The notes under the pieces are model-generated. The model did not search any database and had not been told where the DNA came from. It was given only the letters and a program-made list of their open reading frames with translations. From the NCBI RefSeq assembly GCF_014642275.1, contig NZ_BMIM01000001.1, positions 248,001 to 312,000 on the forward strand: 64,000 nucleotides of DNA, given 5' to 3'. The translations under genes and the position numbers were made by a program. Positions 1-8,319 of the stretch are shown in pieces; positions within the stretch are counted from its first letter, which is position 1; each line of letters starts with the position of its first letter. Source of the stretch: Flavobacterium lutivivi. GTDB taxonomy: Bacteria > Bacteroidota > Bacteroidia > Flavobacteriales > Flavobacteriaceae.

Positions 1-53
1 AAATTCCTCAATCTGAAATGAATAATAATCCTCTTATCACAACTCAAAACTAA
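1..53 (+). CDS. C-terminal end of a SusD/RagB-like outer-membrane lipoprotein (partial)
   Basis: The first 53 bases read, in the frame starting at base 3, IPQSEMNNNPLITTQN and then a TAA stop. The ending IPxSExxxNPxI is the usual C-terminus of SusD/RagB family proteins, the surface nutrient-binding partners of SusC-type TonB-dependent transporters. A lipoprotein gene starts 15 bases downstream, as is common for the extra lipoprotein of a SusCD-like locus. Only 16 residues are visible, so the assignment rests on this tail motif and the context. Confidence 0.6.
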   Translation, partial: IPQSEMNNNPLITTQN

Positions 54-68
54 CTTTAATTAAATATT

Positions 69-896
69 ATGAAAAATTTAAAAATTAAATATAGATTTTT
101 ATCTTTTCTTTTGCTTTCAGTTTTCTTTGTGAGCTGTGAAAAAGATGTGACTTCTGAAAATTCTTTGAAGAATTATATTGGAATGGAACCTTCTAAAAGT
201 TTAAGCATTTATCCTGACGAAACAGTTTCTGTAGAATCTAAAGTATATGCTTCTAACACTTCTAACGTTGACAGAACATTCAATTTAGTAGTCGATCCTG
301 CAAGTACACATAATTCAAGTTACTACAGTGTTCCAGCTACAGTTACTATTCCTGCCGGTGAAAAAGTTGGAACTTTTCAAGTTTCAATTACTGGAACAGA
401 TTTGGGAAGTGGAAAAAATTTGATTGTTGGTTTAGAGCAAATTGAAGGTGTTGATTATGCAATTTCATCTTTCACAACAGATGCTAATGGATTAGCTAGT
501 GTTGTTACTTCTAATAAAATTAAGTATACAATTGAAGAAAGATGTGACTATAATAAAGTAGTTTTAAGTATTACTTTTGATAATTATCCTGAAGAAACTG
601 CATGGGAGTTATATGACTCTGCGAATAATGTAATTGCTTCTGGAGGATTAAGTGAAGACGGTACAACTATTACAGGTTATGCGGATTTAGGCTTTGCAGA
701 CAAGAGTACTTTTACAACTAATTTCTGTTTGCAATCTGGAACATATACATTCGTAATTTATGATGATTATGGTGATGGAATGTATACAAGTGCTTCAGTT
801 CAAGGAAATTATAGCCTTAAATTAGGTTCTACTACTCTTGCTTCAGGTTCTGGTAATTTTGGTAGTTTCCAAGATACTACTTTTACACTTCCATAG
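69..896 (+). CDS. Exported lipoprotein downstream of a SusD-like gene
   Basis: This 275-residue protein begins with a lipoprotein signal peptide: basic start, hydrophobic stretch, then FFVSC with the lipidated Cys near residue 23. The mature part has two regions. Residues about 35-165 look like a beta-sandwich with a VTIPAGEKVGTFQVSI strand pair, as seen in DUF1735/DUF4843-like and Calx-beta-like domains of Bacteroidota surface lipoproteins. Residues about 175-275 start with a Cys and contain LSITFDNYPEETAWELYD and IYDDYGDGM motifs, resembling a C-terminal beta domain found in flavobacterial exported proteins. The start is 15 bp after the SusD-like stop, so the two genes are probably co-transcribed. 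It is probably an accessory surface protein of that uptake locus; the ligand is unknown. It could be a standalone adhesin-like lipoprotein. Confidence 0.65.
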   Translation: MKNLKIKYRFLSFLLLSVFFVSCEKDVTSENSLKNYIGMEPSKSLSIYPDETVSVESKVYASNTSNVDRTFNLVVDPASTHNSSYYSVPATVTIPAGEKVGTFQVSITGTDLGSGKNLIVGLEQIEGVDYAISSFTTDANGLASVVTSNKIKYTIEERCDYNKVVLSITFDNYPEETAWELYDSANNVIASGGLSEDGTTITGYADLGFADKSTFTTNFCLQSGTYTFVIYDDYGDGMYTSASVQGNYSLKLGSTTLASGSGNFGSFQDTTFTLP

Positions 897-920
897 TGTA
901 TTGTAATGAGATAATTTAAA

Positions 921-950
921 AACCGAAACTTTATAGTTTCGGTTTTTTTT
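921..950 (+). terminator. Intrinsic terminator after the lipoprotein gene
   Basis: A perfect 10-bp stem (921-930 with 935-944) with a TTAT loop is followed by eight T residues. It closes the SusD-lipoprotein transcript. Confidence 0.9.
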
Positions 951-983
951 ATTTTATTTACATTATTCTTCTGTTACTTTTTT

Positions 984-991
984 TAACTTTG
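984..991 (+). promoter_or_regulatory. Promoter -7 element TAACTTTG for the S8 protease
   Basis: TAACTTTG matches the Bacteroidota TAnnTTTG -7 box and lies 27 bp before the protease ATG. No clear TTG -33 element was found at the expected distance. Confidence 0.55.
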
Positions 992-1017
992 AAAAATTAT
1001 AATTTTAATATGTTGCT

Positions 1018-2937
1018 ATGAAGACAAAAATATGTTTCTTTTTTCTAATGTCATCTGTTGCTTTTTTTGCACAGAATAAGTCAGAAATTGAAGTTATTAA
1101 AAAAGAATATGATACTGTTAGTATTAATAAATTAAAAAAGGAAATAGTTATTAATCAAATTTCTAAAGAAAATACTATTAAAAAACTTCTTGAGGATAAT
1201 AATCTTAAAAGGAGTTTTATTTCCAATGGGAATACGTATGAAATTATTGATGTTATAGATGGTAAACCGGTTTATCAGTCAACTGAAAATAGGTTAAGTG
1301 CTATGGCGGCAAAAACAAATACACTTTACCCAGGAGGGAATTTAGGATTGAGTTTGACTGGTTCAGGAATGAAGGTTGGAGTTTGGGACGGAAGTTGGGC
1401 TCTAGTAAATCATCAAGAGTTTATGAACGGCTCTGTTAGTAGAATTACTACTCCTGATACAGCTGCACAAATTCCTTCCTCAGAACAACACGCTACGCAC
1501 GTTACAGGGACTGTTTGTGGAAAAGGTGTAATGTCTAGTGCAAGAGGAATGGCTTATGAAGCTAACGTAGCTTCATACAACTGGACAAATGATAAATCTG
1601 AAGTAACGAGTGAAGCAACTAATAATGGTCTATTGATTTCAAATCATTCTTATGGTGTTCCTATTATTGGAGATGACGGAAGTCAAAATGTGCCTGATTG
1701 GTATATGGGCTGTTATAATAATGATGCTTATTTGTGGGATCAAATTGCACATAACATGCCTTATTATTTGATGGTTGCTTCAGCAGGAAATTCTGGTTTG
1801 GAAACTTATCCGAATGGTTTATATCCTGGATTTGATAAATTAACAGGTAATAAGAATTGTAAAAATAATCTAGTAATTGCAAACGCTAATCCAACAGTTC
1901 ATCCAATAACTGGTGTTATGTCTAATTTGGTTATAAATACTTCAAGTAGTCAAGGACCATCTGACGATGGAAGAATTAAACCAGATATTGCTGCTGACGG
2001 AACTAATCTATATTCTGCTAGCAATGATTCAACTACAAGTTATGCTACTTTGTCGGGAACTTCTATGGCGTCACCTAGTACAGCTGGATCACTAATTTTA
2101 TTGCAACAACATTATAATAATTTGCATTCAGCTTATATGAAATCATCAACATTAAAAGGTTTGGTATGCCATACTGCTGTTGATGATACTAATTTAATAG
2201 GTCCTGATCCTTACTTTGGTTGGGGATTTTTGAATACCAAAGATGCAGCGCAAGTTATTACTAATTCTAATTCTGTTACTCCAAATGCCATATTACAAGA
2301 ATCTGCTTTAAACCAGAATGTAACTACTTATTCAATTCAAGTAATTGTTTCAAATCCACAAACTTTGAAAGCAACAATCTGTTGGAATGACGTTCCAGGT
2401 ACTCCTAAAGATAATCAACTAAACTCATCAACTCCAGTTTTAGTTAATGATCTTGATTTAAGAATTATCAAAGGAGAGGAAGTAAATCTTCCTTGGAAAT
2501 TAGATTTAAGTAATTTAAATTCCGCTGCTATAAAAGGAGATAATATTGTAGATAATGTTGAGAAAGTTGAAGTTGAGAACGCTTCAGGGACTTATACAAT
2601 TCAAGTAAGTCATAAAGGAACATTAGTTGAAGGATCTCAAAATTATAGTCTTGTAGTTTCTGGTTTTGATCAGATTCAGCTTTCTAATAATAATTTCATT
2701 AAGAATAATGTAACTATTTTTCCGAATCCAGTTAATGATGAACTTAACATATCTAGTGATTTAAATAGTTTTAATAAATACGAATTATTTGATATTCAAG
2801 GAAGATTGATTAAAAGTGATTCGTTGTCAAATTTGAACAATTTCAAAATAGATACATCTTCATTGAACAAAGGTGTTTATATGTTAAGTATAAACACTAA
2901 TGAAGGTAGTTTTGTAGAAAAGATTGTAAAAAAATAA
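1018..2937 (+). CDS. Subtilisin-like S8 serine protease, T9SS-exported
   Basis: 639 residues. A signal peptide (about 1-18, ending FFAQ) and a propeptide-like region to about 100 precede an S8 peptidase domain. The catalytic triad is visible: Asp124 in VGVWDG, His158 in QHATHVTG (the usual HGTHV with G changed to A), and Ser349 in GTSMASP; ASAGNSG near 255 supplies the oxyanion Asn. A beta-sandwich follows (about 430-550). The last ~80 residues (IFPNPVNDELNI ... KGVYMLSINTNEG ... EKIVKK) are a type A T9SS sorting domain, so the protein should cross the outer membrane and be released or anchored. It has its own promoter and terminator, hence is probably monocistronic. Likely role: extracellular protein degradation for nutrition; the substrate is not predictable. 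Confidence 0.92.
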   Translation: MKTKICFFFLMSSVAFFAQNKSEIEVIKKEYDTVSINKLKKEIVINQISKENTIKKLLEDNNLKRSFISNGNTYEIIDVIDGKPVYQSTENRLSAMAAKTNTLYPGGNLGLSLTGSGMKVGVWDGSWALVNHQEFMNGSVSRITTPDTAAQIPSSEQHATHVTGTVCGKGVMSSARGMAYEANVASYNWTNDKSEVTSEATNNGLLISNHSYGVPIIGDDGSQNVPDWYMGCYNNDAYLWDQIAHNMPYYLMVASAGNSGLETYPNGLYPGFDKLTGNKNCKNNLVIANANPTVHPITGVMSNLVINTSSSQGPSDDGRIKPDIAADGTNLYSASNDSTTSYATLSGTSMASPSTAGSLILLQQHYNNLHSAYMKSSTLKGLVCHTAVDDTNLIGPDPYFGWGFLNTKDAAQVITNSNSVTPNAILQESALNQNVTTYSIQVIVSNPQTLKATICWNDVPGTPKDNQLNSSTPVLVNDLDLRIIKGEEVNLPWKLDLSNLNSAAIKGDNIVDNVEKVEVENASGTYTIQVSHKGTLVEGSQNYSLVVSGFDQIQLSNNNFIKNNVTIFPNPVNDELNISSDLNSFNKYELFDIQGRLIKSDSLSNLNNFKIDTSSLNKGVYMLSINTNEGSFVEKIVKK

Positions 2938-2967
2938 CTCATAAACTTCATTTTTATGAGGTTTTTT
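2938..2967 (+). terminator. Intrinsic terminator after the S8 protease
   Basis: Stem CTCATAAA (2938-2945) pairs with TTTATGAG (2953-2960) around a 7-base loop, followed by G and six T. It starts directly after the stop codon. Confidence 0.85.
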
Positions 2968-2983
2968 ATCTCTAATTTCTCAT

Positions 2984-2991
2984 TACATTTG
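2984..2991 (+). promoter_or_regulatory. Promoter -7 element TACATTTG for the porin gene
   Basis: TACATTTG fits TAnnTTTG. It lies downstream of an in-frame ATG at 2956, so a transcript from it can only use the ATG at 3010. This decides the start of the next gene. Confidence 0.65.
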
Positions 2992-3009
2992 CCCACACAA
3001 GTAATTGTA

Positions 3010-4959
3010 ATGAGAAATTTTTTTATAATCAGTTTTTTCTTTTTCTTTTCGAGTGTTTACTCTCAAAGGAATCTAATGTTTGGAGGTTCTAGTGAAAATA
3101 AATCCGATACAACCTCTACAAAACATGATGAATTTGATCTAAAAAAAGCATCCTTCGATATGTATAGAATTGTATCAATCGAAAGAGACACTACCTACGT
3201 CGATACTTCGCTTACCATAAAGAAAGACTACGAATATAACTATTTAAGAAAAGATAACTTTGGATTATTACCTTTTGCTAATGAAGGTCAAACATATTCA
3301 ACGTTGGATTTTGGGATAAAGAAATTTTCATCCTTGCCCGAAATAGGTTTTTCTGGAAAGCATTTTAATTACCTTCAAGCAGATGAAATAAAATATTATT
3401 CAGTAGCAACACCTATTACTGATTTGTATTTCAAAACCGTTATGGAACAAGGGCAATCTGTAGATGCTTTAATTGCTGTTAATACCTCTGAAAGATTAAA
3501 TTTTTCTGCTGCATTTAGAGGTTTACGTTCCGTGGGTAAATACATTAATCAGTTGACAAGTAATGGTAATTTTAGATTTACGACAAGTTACAACACAAAA
3601 AACAAAAGATATTTTTTGAATTTACACTTTACGGGTCAAGATTTATTAAATCAGGAAAATGGTGGTATAACAACGATATCAGATTTTGAAAGCGGAAATC
3701 CAGATTATGATAATAGAGCTAGATTAGAGGTATATCTAAAAGATGCTAAATCATTTCTCAAAGGAAAGAGATATTTTGTTGATCACGTTTTTAGAATAAA
3801 TAAAAATGTATCAAATAATTCAATTTATATAGGCCATCGATTTATTTATGAAAACAAATTTTATGAATATAATCAGGCTACTGTTGCTTCAACAGTAGGA
3901 AATACAACTGTGTATAGGTTTGGAGATGCATATCTTTCCTCTAAGATAAATGACCATACAAGGTATAACAGGATGTATAACAAATTATCAGCAGTTTATG
4001 AAAATAGTTTATTAGGAAAGTTTCAGTTCTTTGTTGAAGATTATCAATATAACTATTATTACAAACAAATTCTATTCCTCGATACAGGATTAGTTCCCAA
4101 TGCGTTGAAAGATGAAATTAACATCGTTGGAGGTCAATACAGTTATCAAAAAGGGAAATGGAACGGAAAATTTACCTATTCTAATTCTATTACAAATCAA
4201 TCCGTTTCAAATTTTGATGCTTCACTCAAATTTGACTTGAACGAACAGAACAATTTTGAATTCAGATTCCAAAACCTAAATAAAATTCCCGATAATATTT
4301 ATAACCTTTATCAAAGCAGTTATGTAAGCTATAATTGGTACAATAACTTCAATAACGAGAAAATAAATAACCTTGAAGCAACCGCAAACACCAAATGGCT
4401 TAATGCGTCATTGCAAATCTCTTCGATAAAGGACTATTTATATTTTAGCGATAATTCAACAAATCCTCTTCAACAACTTGTTACACCTAAGCAATACGAT
4501 AAAACTATAAACTATCTTTCCGTAAAAGTGGCTCGTGAATTCAAGTGGTGGAAGTTAGCGCTAGATAATACAGTGTTGTATCAACAAGTTGATCAAGAAG
4601 ATGATATTCTAAACGTTCCAAAAATAACAACTAGAAACACACTTTACTTTTCAAATTATTTTTTCAAAAAAGCACTCTATTTGCAAACAGGATTTACGCT
4701 CAATTATTTTACCAAGTTTTACATGAACGATTATAATCCGGTAACTACTGAGGCATTTGTTCAAAATCAAACAAAAATTGGCGATTTCCCAATGCTTGAT
4801 TTTTTTGTTAATGGTAGAATTCGTCAAACAAGAATTTTTTTGAAAGCAGAACATTTCAATACTTTGTTTTCTAAAACCAATCAACATTTTTCAGCGCCAA
4901 ATTACCCTTATCGCGATTTTATGATACGATTTGGACTAGTATGGAATTTTTTCCAATAA
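3010..4959 (+). CDS. Putative beta-barrel porin (Porin_10 family)
   Basis: About 649 residues from the ATG at 3010. I prefer it over the in-frame ATG at 2956 because that one lies inside the preceding terminator and upstream of the -7 box, while 3010 begins a proper signal peptide (MRNFFIISFFFFFSSVYSQ). The mature N-terminus is polar, with YRIVSIERDTTYVDTSLTIKKDY. From about residue 75 there is a long series of amphipathic beta-strands ending in WNFFQ, an aromatic C-terminus typical of outer-membrane barrels. The pattern FGLLPFANEGQTYSTLDFG and FRGLRSVGKY is familiar from Bacteroidota putative porins. It should sit in the outer membrane; the solute is unknown. It is a separate transcription unit from the protease. 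Confidence 0.8.
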   Translation: MRNFFIISFFFFFSSVYSQRNLMFGGSSENKSDTTSTKHDEFDLKKASFDMYRIVSIERDTTYVDTSLTIKKDYEYNYLRKDNFGLLPFANEGQTYSTLDFGIKKFSSLPEIGFSGKHFNYLQADEIKYYSVATPITDLYFKTVMEQGQSVDALIAVNTSERLNFSAAFRGLRSVGKYINQLTSNGNFRFTTSYNTKNKRYFLNLHFTGQDLLNQENGGITTISDFESGNPDYDNRARLEVYLKDAKSFLKGKRYFVDHVFRINKNVSNNSIYIGHRFIYENKFYEYNQATVASTVGNTTVYRFGDAYLSSKINDHTRYNRMYNKLSAVYENSLLGKFQFFVEDYQYNYYYKQILFLDTGLVPNALKDEINIVGGQYSYQKGKWNGKFTYSNSITNQSVSNFDASLKFDLNEQNNFEFRFQNLNKIPDNIYNLYQSSYVSYNWYNNFNNEKINNLEATANTKWLNASLQISSIKDYLYFSDNSTNPLQQLVTPKQYDKTINYLSVKVAREFKWWKLALDNTVLYQQVDQEDDILNVPKITTRNTLYFSNYFFKKALYLQTGFTLNYFTKFYMNDYNPVTTEAFVQNQTKIGDFPMLDFFVNGRIRQTRIFLKAEHFNTLFSKTNQHFSAPNYPYRDFMIRFGLVWNFFQ

Positions 4960-5004
4960 ATTTTTGAACACAACAGTAGTTTAATTTATCTCCGTAATTC
5001 CTGC

Positions 5005-5072
5005 TTTCCATTTCAATCTGCTATTATTTAGATTGCAAGCAATCTAATAATAACAGGATTTCCATTTCAATC
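5005..5072. repeat. Short inverted repeat flanked by 14-bp direct repeats
   Basis: TTTCCATTTCAATC occurs twice (5005-5018 and 5059-5072). Between them lies an almost perfect inverted repeat: 5018-5035 pairs with 5040-5056 around a CAAG loop, with one unpaired base and one wobble pair. There is no T-run, so it is not a standard terminator, although it follows the porin gene. The layout resembles a tiny non-autonomous repeat or a REP-like hairpin. Confidence 0.6.
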
Positions 5073-5100
5073 AGGGTTAAACGATAAACTATTCGAATTT

Positions 5101-5130
5101 TTGTAAAAATTTTAAATAACATTACATTTG
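5101..5130 (+). promoter_or_regulatory. Promoter (TTG, 19-bp spacer, TACATTTG) for the CBS-domain enzyme
   Basis: TTG at 5101-5103 and TACATTTG at 5123-5130 are separated by 19 bp, which fits the flavobacterial -33/-7 promoter. Transcription would start near 5137, giving a leader of about 90 nt. Confidence 0.7.
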
Positions 5131-5182
5131 TCAAAATAAAAGAGAGTATTTTTCTCTTTTCTCAATTTTTTTAACAGAATGA

Positions 5183-5204
5183 CTTGAGCTTGCGAAAGCA
5201 TGAG
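5183..5204 (+). other. Hairpin with GCGA tetraloop in the 5' leader
   Basis: CTTGAGCTT (5183-5191), GCGA loop, AAGCATGAG (5196-5204): nine opposing positions with two wobbles and one A-A mismatch, capped by a GNRA-type loop. It lies 25 bp before the start of the next gene. I do not recognise a known riboswitch. Confidence 0.35.
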
Positions 5205-5229
5205 AAAATAAAAACAATATAAAAGACGA

Positions 5230-6591
5230 ATGAAATACGCAAAAAACATACTAGAAACCATAGGAAACACTCCTTTGGTAAAAATCAACAAGATAACACA
5301 AGAAATCCCTGCGCTTGTACTAGCAAAAGTAGAAACCTTCAATCCAGGAAATTCAGTAAAAGACAGAATGGCTGTAAAAATGATTGAAGATGCCGAAGCC
5401 GACGGAAGATTGAAACCTGGTGGAACTATCATAGAAGGAACATCTGGTAATACTGGAATGGGATTAGCACTTGGCGCAATTGTAAAAGGTTATAAGCTAA
5501 TTTGCGTGATTTCTGATAAGCAATCCAAAGAAAAAATGGACATACTTCGAGCAGTTGGAGCAAAAGTTGTTGTTTGTCCTACCGATGTAGAGCCAACTGA
5601 TCCTCGTTCGTATTATTCTGTTTCAAAACGTTTAGCAGAGGAAACTCCCAATGCATGGTATGTAAACCAATATGATAATCCTAGTAATGCAACAGCTCAC
5701 TATGAGCAAACAGGACCAGAAATTTGGGAACAAACAGAAGGCAAAATAACCCATTTTGTCGTAGGCGTAGGAACTGGAGGAACTATTTCTGGAGTTGCAA
5801 AATATTTGAAAGAGAAAAACCCTAATATCAAATGTTGGGGAATTGATACGTATGGTTCAGTATTCAAAAAATACCATGAAACAGGTATTTTTGACGAGAA
5901 CGAAATCTACTCTTATATCACCGAAGGAATAGGTGAAGATATTCTTCCTAAAAACGTTGATTTTTCTCTGATTGATGGTTTTACTAAAGTAACCGATAAA
6001 GATGCTGCTGTCTTTACTAGAAAGTTAGCTTTAGAAGAAGGAATTTTTGTAGGTAATTCAGCTGGTGCAGCCATAAAAGGTGTTTTACAACTGAAAGATA
6101 ATTTCAAGCCAGATGATGTTGTTGTTGTGCTTTTCCATGACAGTGGAAGCCGTTATGTAGGCAAAATGTTCAACGATGACTGGATGCGTGAAAGAGGTTT
6201 TCTTGATGAAGAAATCACAAAAGCCGAAGACGTAATCAAAGATCATAAAGATAAACCATTAGTAATCGTTAGAACAGAAGAATTGGTTTCGCATGCTATT
6301 GAACGTTTGAAAAAATACAATATTTCACAAATTCCAGTTATTGATACTACAGGTTTTGTTGGAAGTATAGACGAAACAGATTTATTCCGAAGTTATATTG
6401 AAGATAAAAATATTGCAGAAAAGCCAATAAAAGATATTATGGGTAAACCTTACCCAATAGTAAAAGCAAACGCACCTATCGAAGAAATTTCTAAGTTGAT
6501 TAATAAAGAAAATCAAGCTGTACTTGTAGATTTAGGGAATAATAAATTTCATATCATTACAAAACACGATATTATTAGTTCTATCAAATAA
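5230..6591 (+). CDS. PLP-dependent cystathionine beta-synthase/cysteine synthase with C-terminal CBS domains
   Basis: 453 residues. The N-terminal ~320 residues are a fold-type II PLP enzyme: PLP-binding Lys44 in NPGNSVKDR, substrate loop GTSGNTG (70-76), and phosphate-binding VGVGTGGTISG near 180. Residues about 335-453 contain two CBS motifs (KPLVIVRTEELVSHAIERLKKYNISQIPVID and DIMGKPYPIVKANAPIEEISKLI). This architecture belongs to cystathionine beta-synthases, which condense serine (or O-acetylserine) with homocysteine or sulfide. The exact substrate pair cannot be read from sequence; the CBS pair may sense an adenosyl ligand. It has a promoter, a structured leader and a terminator of its own. 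It acts in cytoplasmic cysteine/methionine metabolism. Confidence 0.88.
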   Translation: MKYAKNILETIGNTPLVKINKITQEIPALVLAKVETFNPGNSVKDRMAVKMIEDAEADGRLKPGGTIIEGTSGNTGMGLALGAIVKGYKLICVISDKQSKEKMDILRAVGAKVVVCPTDVEPTDPRSYYSVSKRLAEETPNAWYVNQYDNPSNATAHYEQTGPEIWEQTEGKITHFVVGVGTGGTISGVAKYLKEKNPNIKCWGIDTYGSVFKKYHETGIFDENEIYSYITEGIGEDILPKNVDFSLIDGFTKVTDKDAAVFTRKLALEEGIFVGNSAGAAIKGVLQLKDNFKPDDVVVVLFHDSGSRYVGKMFNDDWMRERGFLDEEITKAEDVIKDHKDKPLVIVRTEELVSHAIERLKKYNISQIPVIDTTGFVGSIDETDLFRSYIEDKNIAEKPIKDIMGKPYPIVKANAPIEEISKLINKENQAVLVDLGNNKFHIITKHDIISSIK

Positions 6592-6596
6592 ATATA

Positions 6597-6620
6597 AAGC
6601 CGACAAAGTCGGCTTTTTTT
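6597..6620. terminator. Terminator between convergent genes
   Basis: AAGCCGAC (6597-6604), AAA loop, GTCGGCTT (6608-6615), then T to 6620. The A-rich left flank is short, so it works best for the + strand gene, but it could also serve the convergent - strand gene whose stop codon overlaps its end. Confidence 0.85.
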
Positions 6621-8265
6621 ATTCTCCTATCAAAACCCCAGAAATATTCCACGAACTAAAACTTGTGCCTTCGGGTAAACCTTGTGGAATTTTGATTTGC
6701 ATAACATGCGTTCCAATTTCCAAATCGCCCAAATCAATATAAATAGGAAACGTTACCATTCCAGGACACCAATTTGAACGACTATAATCTGACGATGACA
6801 ATCCATTTGGAAAATTTCCCGAAGCTGGATTATAAAGTCTATATGAACCACAATCTTGTCGCCAAGGTGTAAAACTAAAAACTTCTTTTCCATCTAAATA
6901 AATCGAATTCTTTTTCGGAACAAATTCATCGCCGTTTTCCCAACCGCCATGACCAGTTGCTATGTAGCGAAGTTTGCAATTACTCATAGACTTGTCTAAA
7001 CTAAAATTTATTTCTAAGCCTTTTTCATTATTGAACATTGTTCCGTATTCTTGTCCAGCCATTTCCATTACGTTATTGGTGCAAAATAGTGGAATTATTT
7101 CTTTAGCTTTAGAATCAACATCTTCAGGATGAATGGTGATATTTGCAGATACCTTGTGTCCGCCTTTGTCATAGTTTCCTATGTTTATTCCAATCCACAT
7201 TTCTTTTTCACTAAGTAAATTTGCAAAATCTGAAATATCTTGGCGATAATAGACTCTATCAAGCCAGGTTTTATCTTTTAACTCCAAATAGTTGTATTGT
7301 TTAATTCCAAAAGGAGTAAAGAAGCGCATCATTTCTATTATTGGTTGGTAATTGTTTGTTGAAACAACACCTTGATATTCTTTTCCGTTTCCATTAGAAT
7401 AAATTGGTAATGTTTTCACACCATTTTGCAATCCGTTTAAAAAAGAAAGTTCTTTATCTGTAGGGATAATAAAGAACGAACCAGTTCTATCATAAGCATC
7501 TCCATTGGATTGTTCTGTAACATCTGCAAATATTTGACTTCCAGACTTAATTTTTGGGAACTTAATTTTCCTAACAGCTATTGTTCCATTCGCAAATCGT
7601 AAAACCGCATCATTCGATTTTGATTCGCTTGAAAAATTAATAATCTGATCTTTAAAAATAGTGATGGTTGTAAATCTGCTTTTCCAAACCAAGTCTTTAT
7701 AGGTCAGCATATCAACATTCTTATTTGTTTGCGGAATTTCGGGGAAAGATTTAATTTTTTCAATTTTGTTTGCGGTAACAACAAAATTTCCATTGCGAAC
7801 CATTTCTAAAACTAAGCCAAGATTTTGTCCAAGTATAGTTGGAGCACCTTTTACTTTCAATTCTTCGGTATACCAAAATTCAATCGTATTTGAATTGATA
7901 ATAGTTTTAGCTTTTTTGCAATTGTAACCCAATATTTTTTTTGTTTCATTCGATAATTCAAATGTTTGTTTTTTTAATGAAGTACTGTCTTTAGTGCTAA
8001 TAATCTCTTTTTCATTAAGGTTGGTGATTTGACTATAAAATCCATTATCTCTTGAAACAAGAGTTTGTTCAAAAGGAAATTCAGCTTTTTTAGTGATGAT
8101 TTTTTCAGTGCTGATTAAGGTTTTTGTTTCATTGCAGAAAACTAAAATAGCATCTTGATTTTCAATCAAATTGCCATTGGAACTTTTAAAATAAGTTATT
8201 TTATAATTTTGAGAATAGCCTGAAATTGAAATTAGTAAAATTATTAATTCGATAATTTTTCTCAT
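6619..8265 (-). CDS. GLPGLI-type domain fused to a PNGase F-like glycoamidase domain
   Basis: 548 residues from the ATG at 8265; an upstream in-frame TTG at 8283 is less likely because the signal peptide (MRKIIELIILLISISGYSQ) starts at 8265. Residues ~20-190 resemble the GLPGLI family (GAPTILGQNLGLVLEM replaces the namesake motif). Residues ~200-548 match both beta-sandwich halves of peptide-N-glycosidase F: DAYDRTGSFF (Asp259 aligns with catalytic Asp60), MMRFFTPFG, a YYRQDISDFANLL stretch, TGHGGW, DEF (Glu447 aligns with Glu206) and WCPGM. From a remembered alignment, the position of PNGase F Glu118 seems to be Asn here. PNGase F removes whole N-glycans from Asn. Probably a periplasmic or secreted N-glycan-releasing enzyme, or a binding relative; no T9SS sorting domain is visible. 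Confidence 0.75.
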   Translation of the reverse strand: MRKIIELIILLISISGYSQNYKITYFKSSNGNLIENQDAILVFCNETKTLISTEKIITKKAEFPFEQTLVSRDNGFYSQITNLNEKEIISTKDSTSLKKQTFELSNETKKILGYNCKKAKTIINSNTIEFWYTEELKVKGAPTILGQNLGLVLEMVRNGNFVVTANKIEKIKSFPEIPQTNKNVDMLTYKDLVWKSRFTTITIFKDQIINFSSESKSNDAVLRFANGTIAVRKIKFPKIKSGSQIFADVTEQSNGDAYDRTGSFFIIPTDKELSFLNGLQNGVKTLPIYSNGNGKEYQGVVSTNNYQPIIEMMRFFTPFGIKQYNYLELKDKTWLDRVYYRQDISDFANLLSEKEMWIGINIGNYDKGGHKVSANITIHPEDVDSKAKEIIPLFCTNNVMEMAGQEYGTMFNNEKGLEINFSLDKSMSNCKLRYIATGHGGWENGDEFVPKKNSIYLDGKEVFSFTPWRQDCGSYRLYNPASGNFPNGLSSSDYSRSNWCPGMVTFPIYIDLGDLEIGTHVMQIKIPQGLPEGTSFSSWNISGVLIGE

Positions 8266-8319
8266 GATATTTGTCTTTGTCAAAGTAAATTTCTTACTTT
8301 AGGTTTAAAATAATTGATC

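Noticed and set aside
2956-3009. Porin start at the ATG at 2956
   Set aside because: This ATG is inside the terminator of the preceding gene and upstream of the -7 box TACATTTG; the signal peptide starts at 3010.
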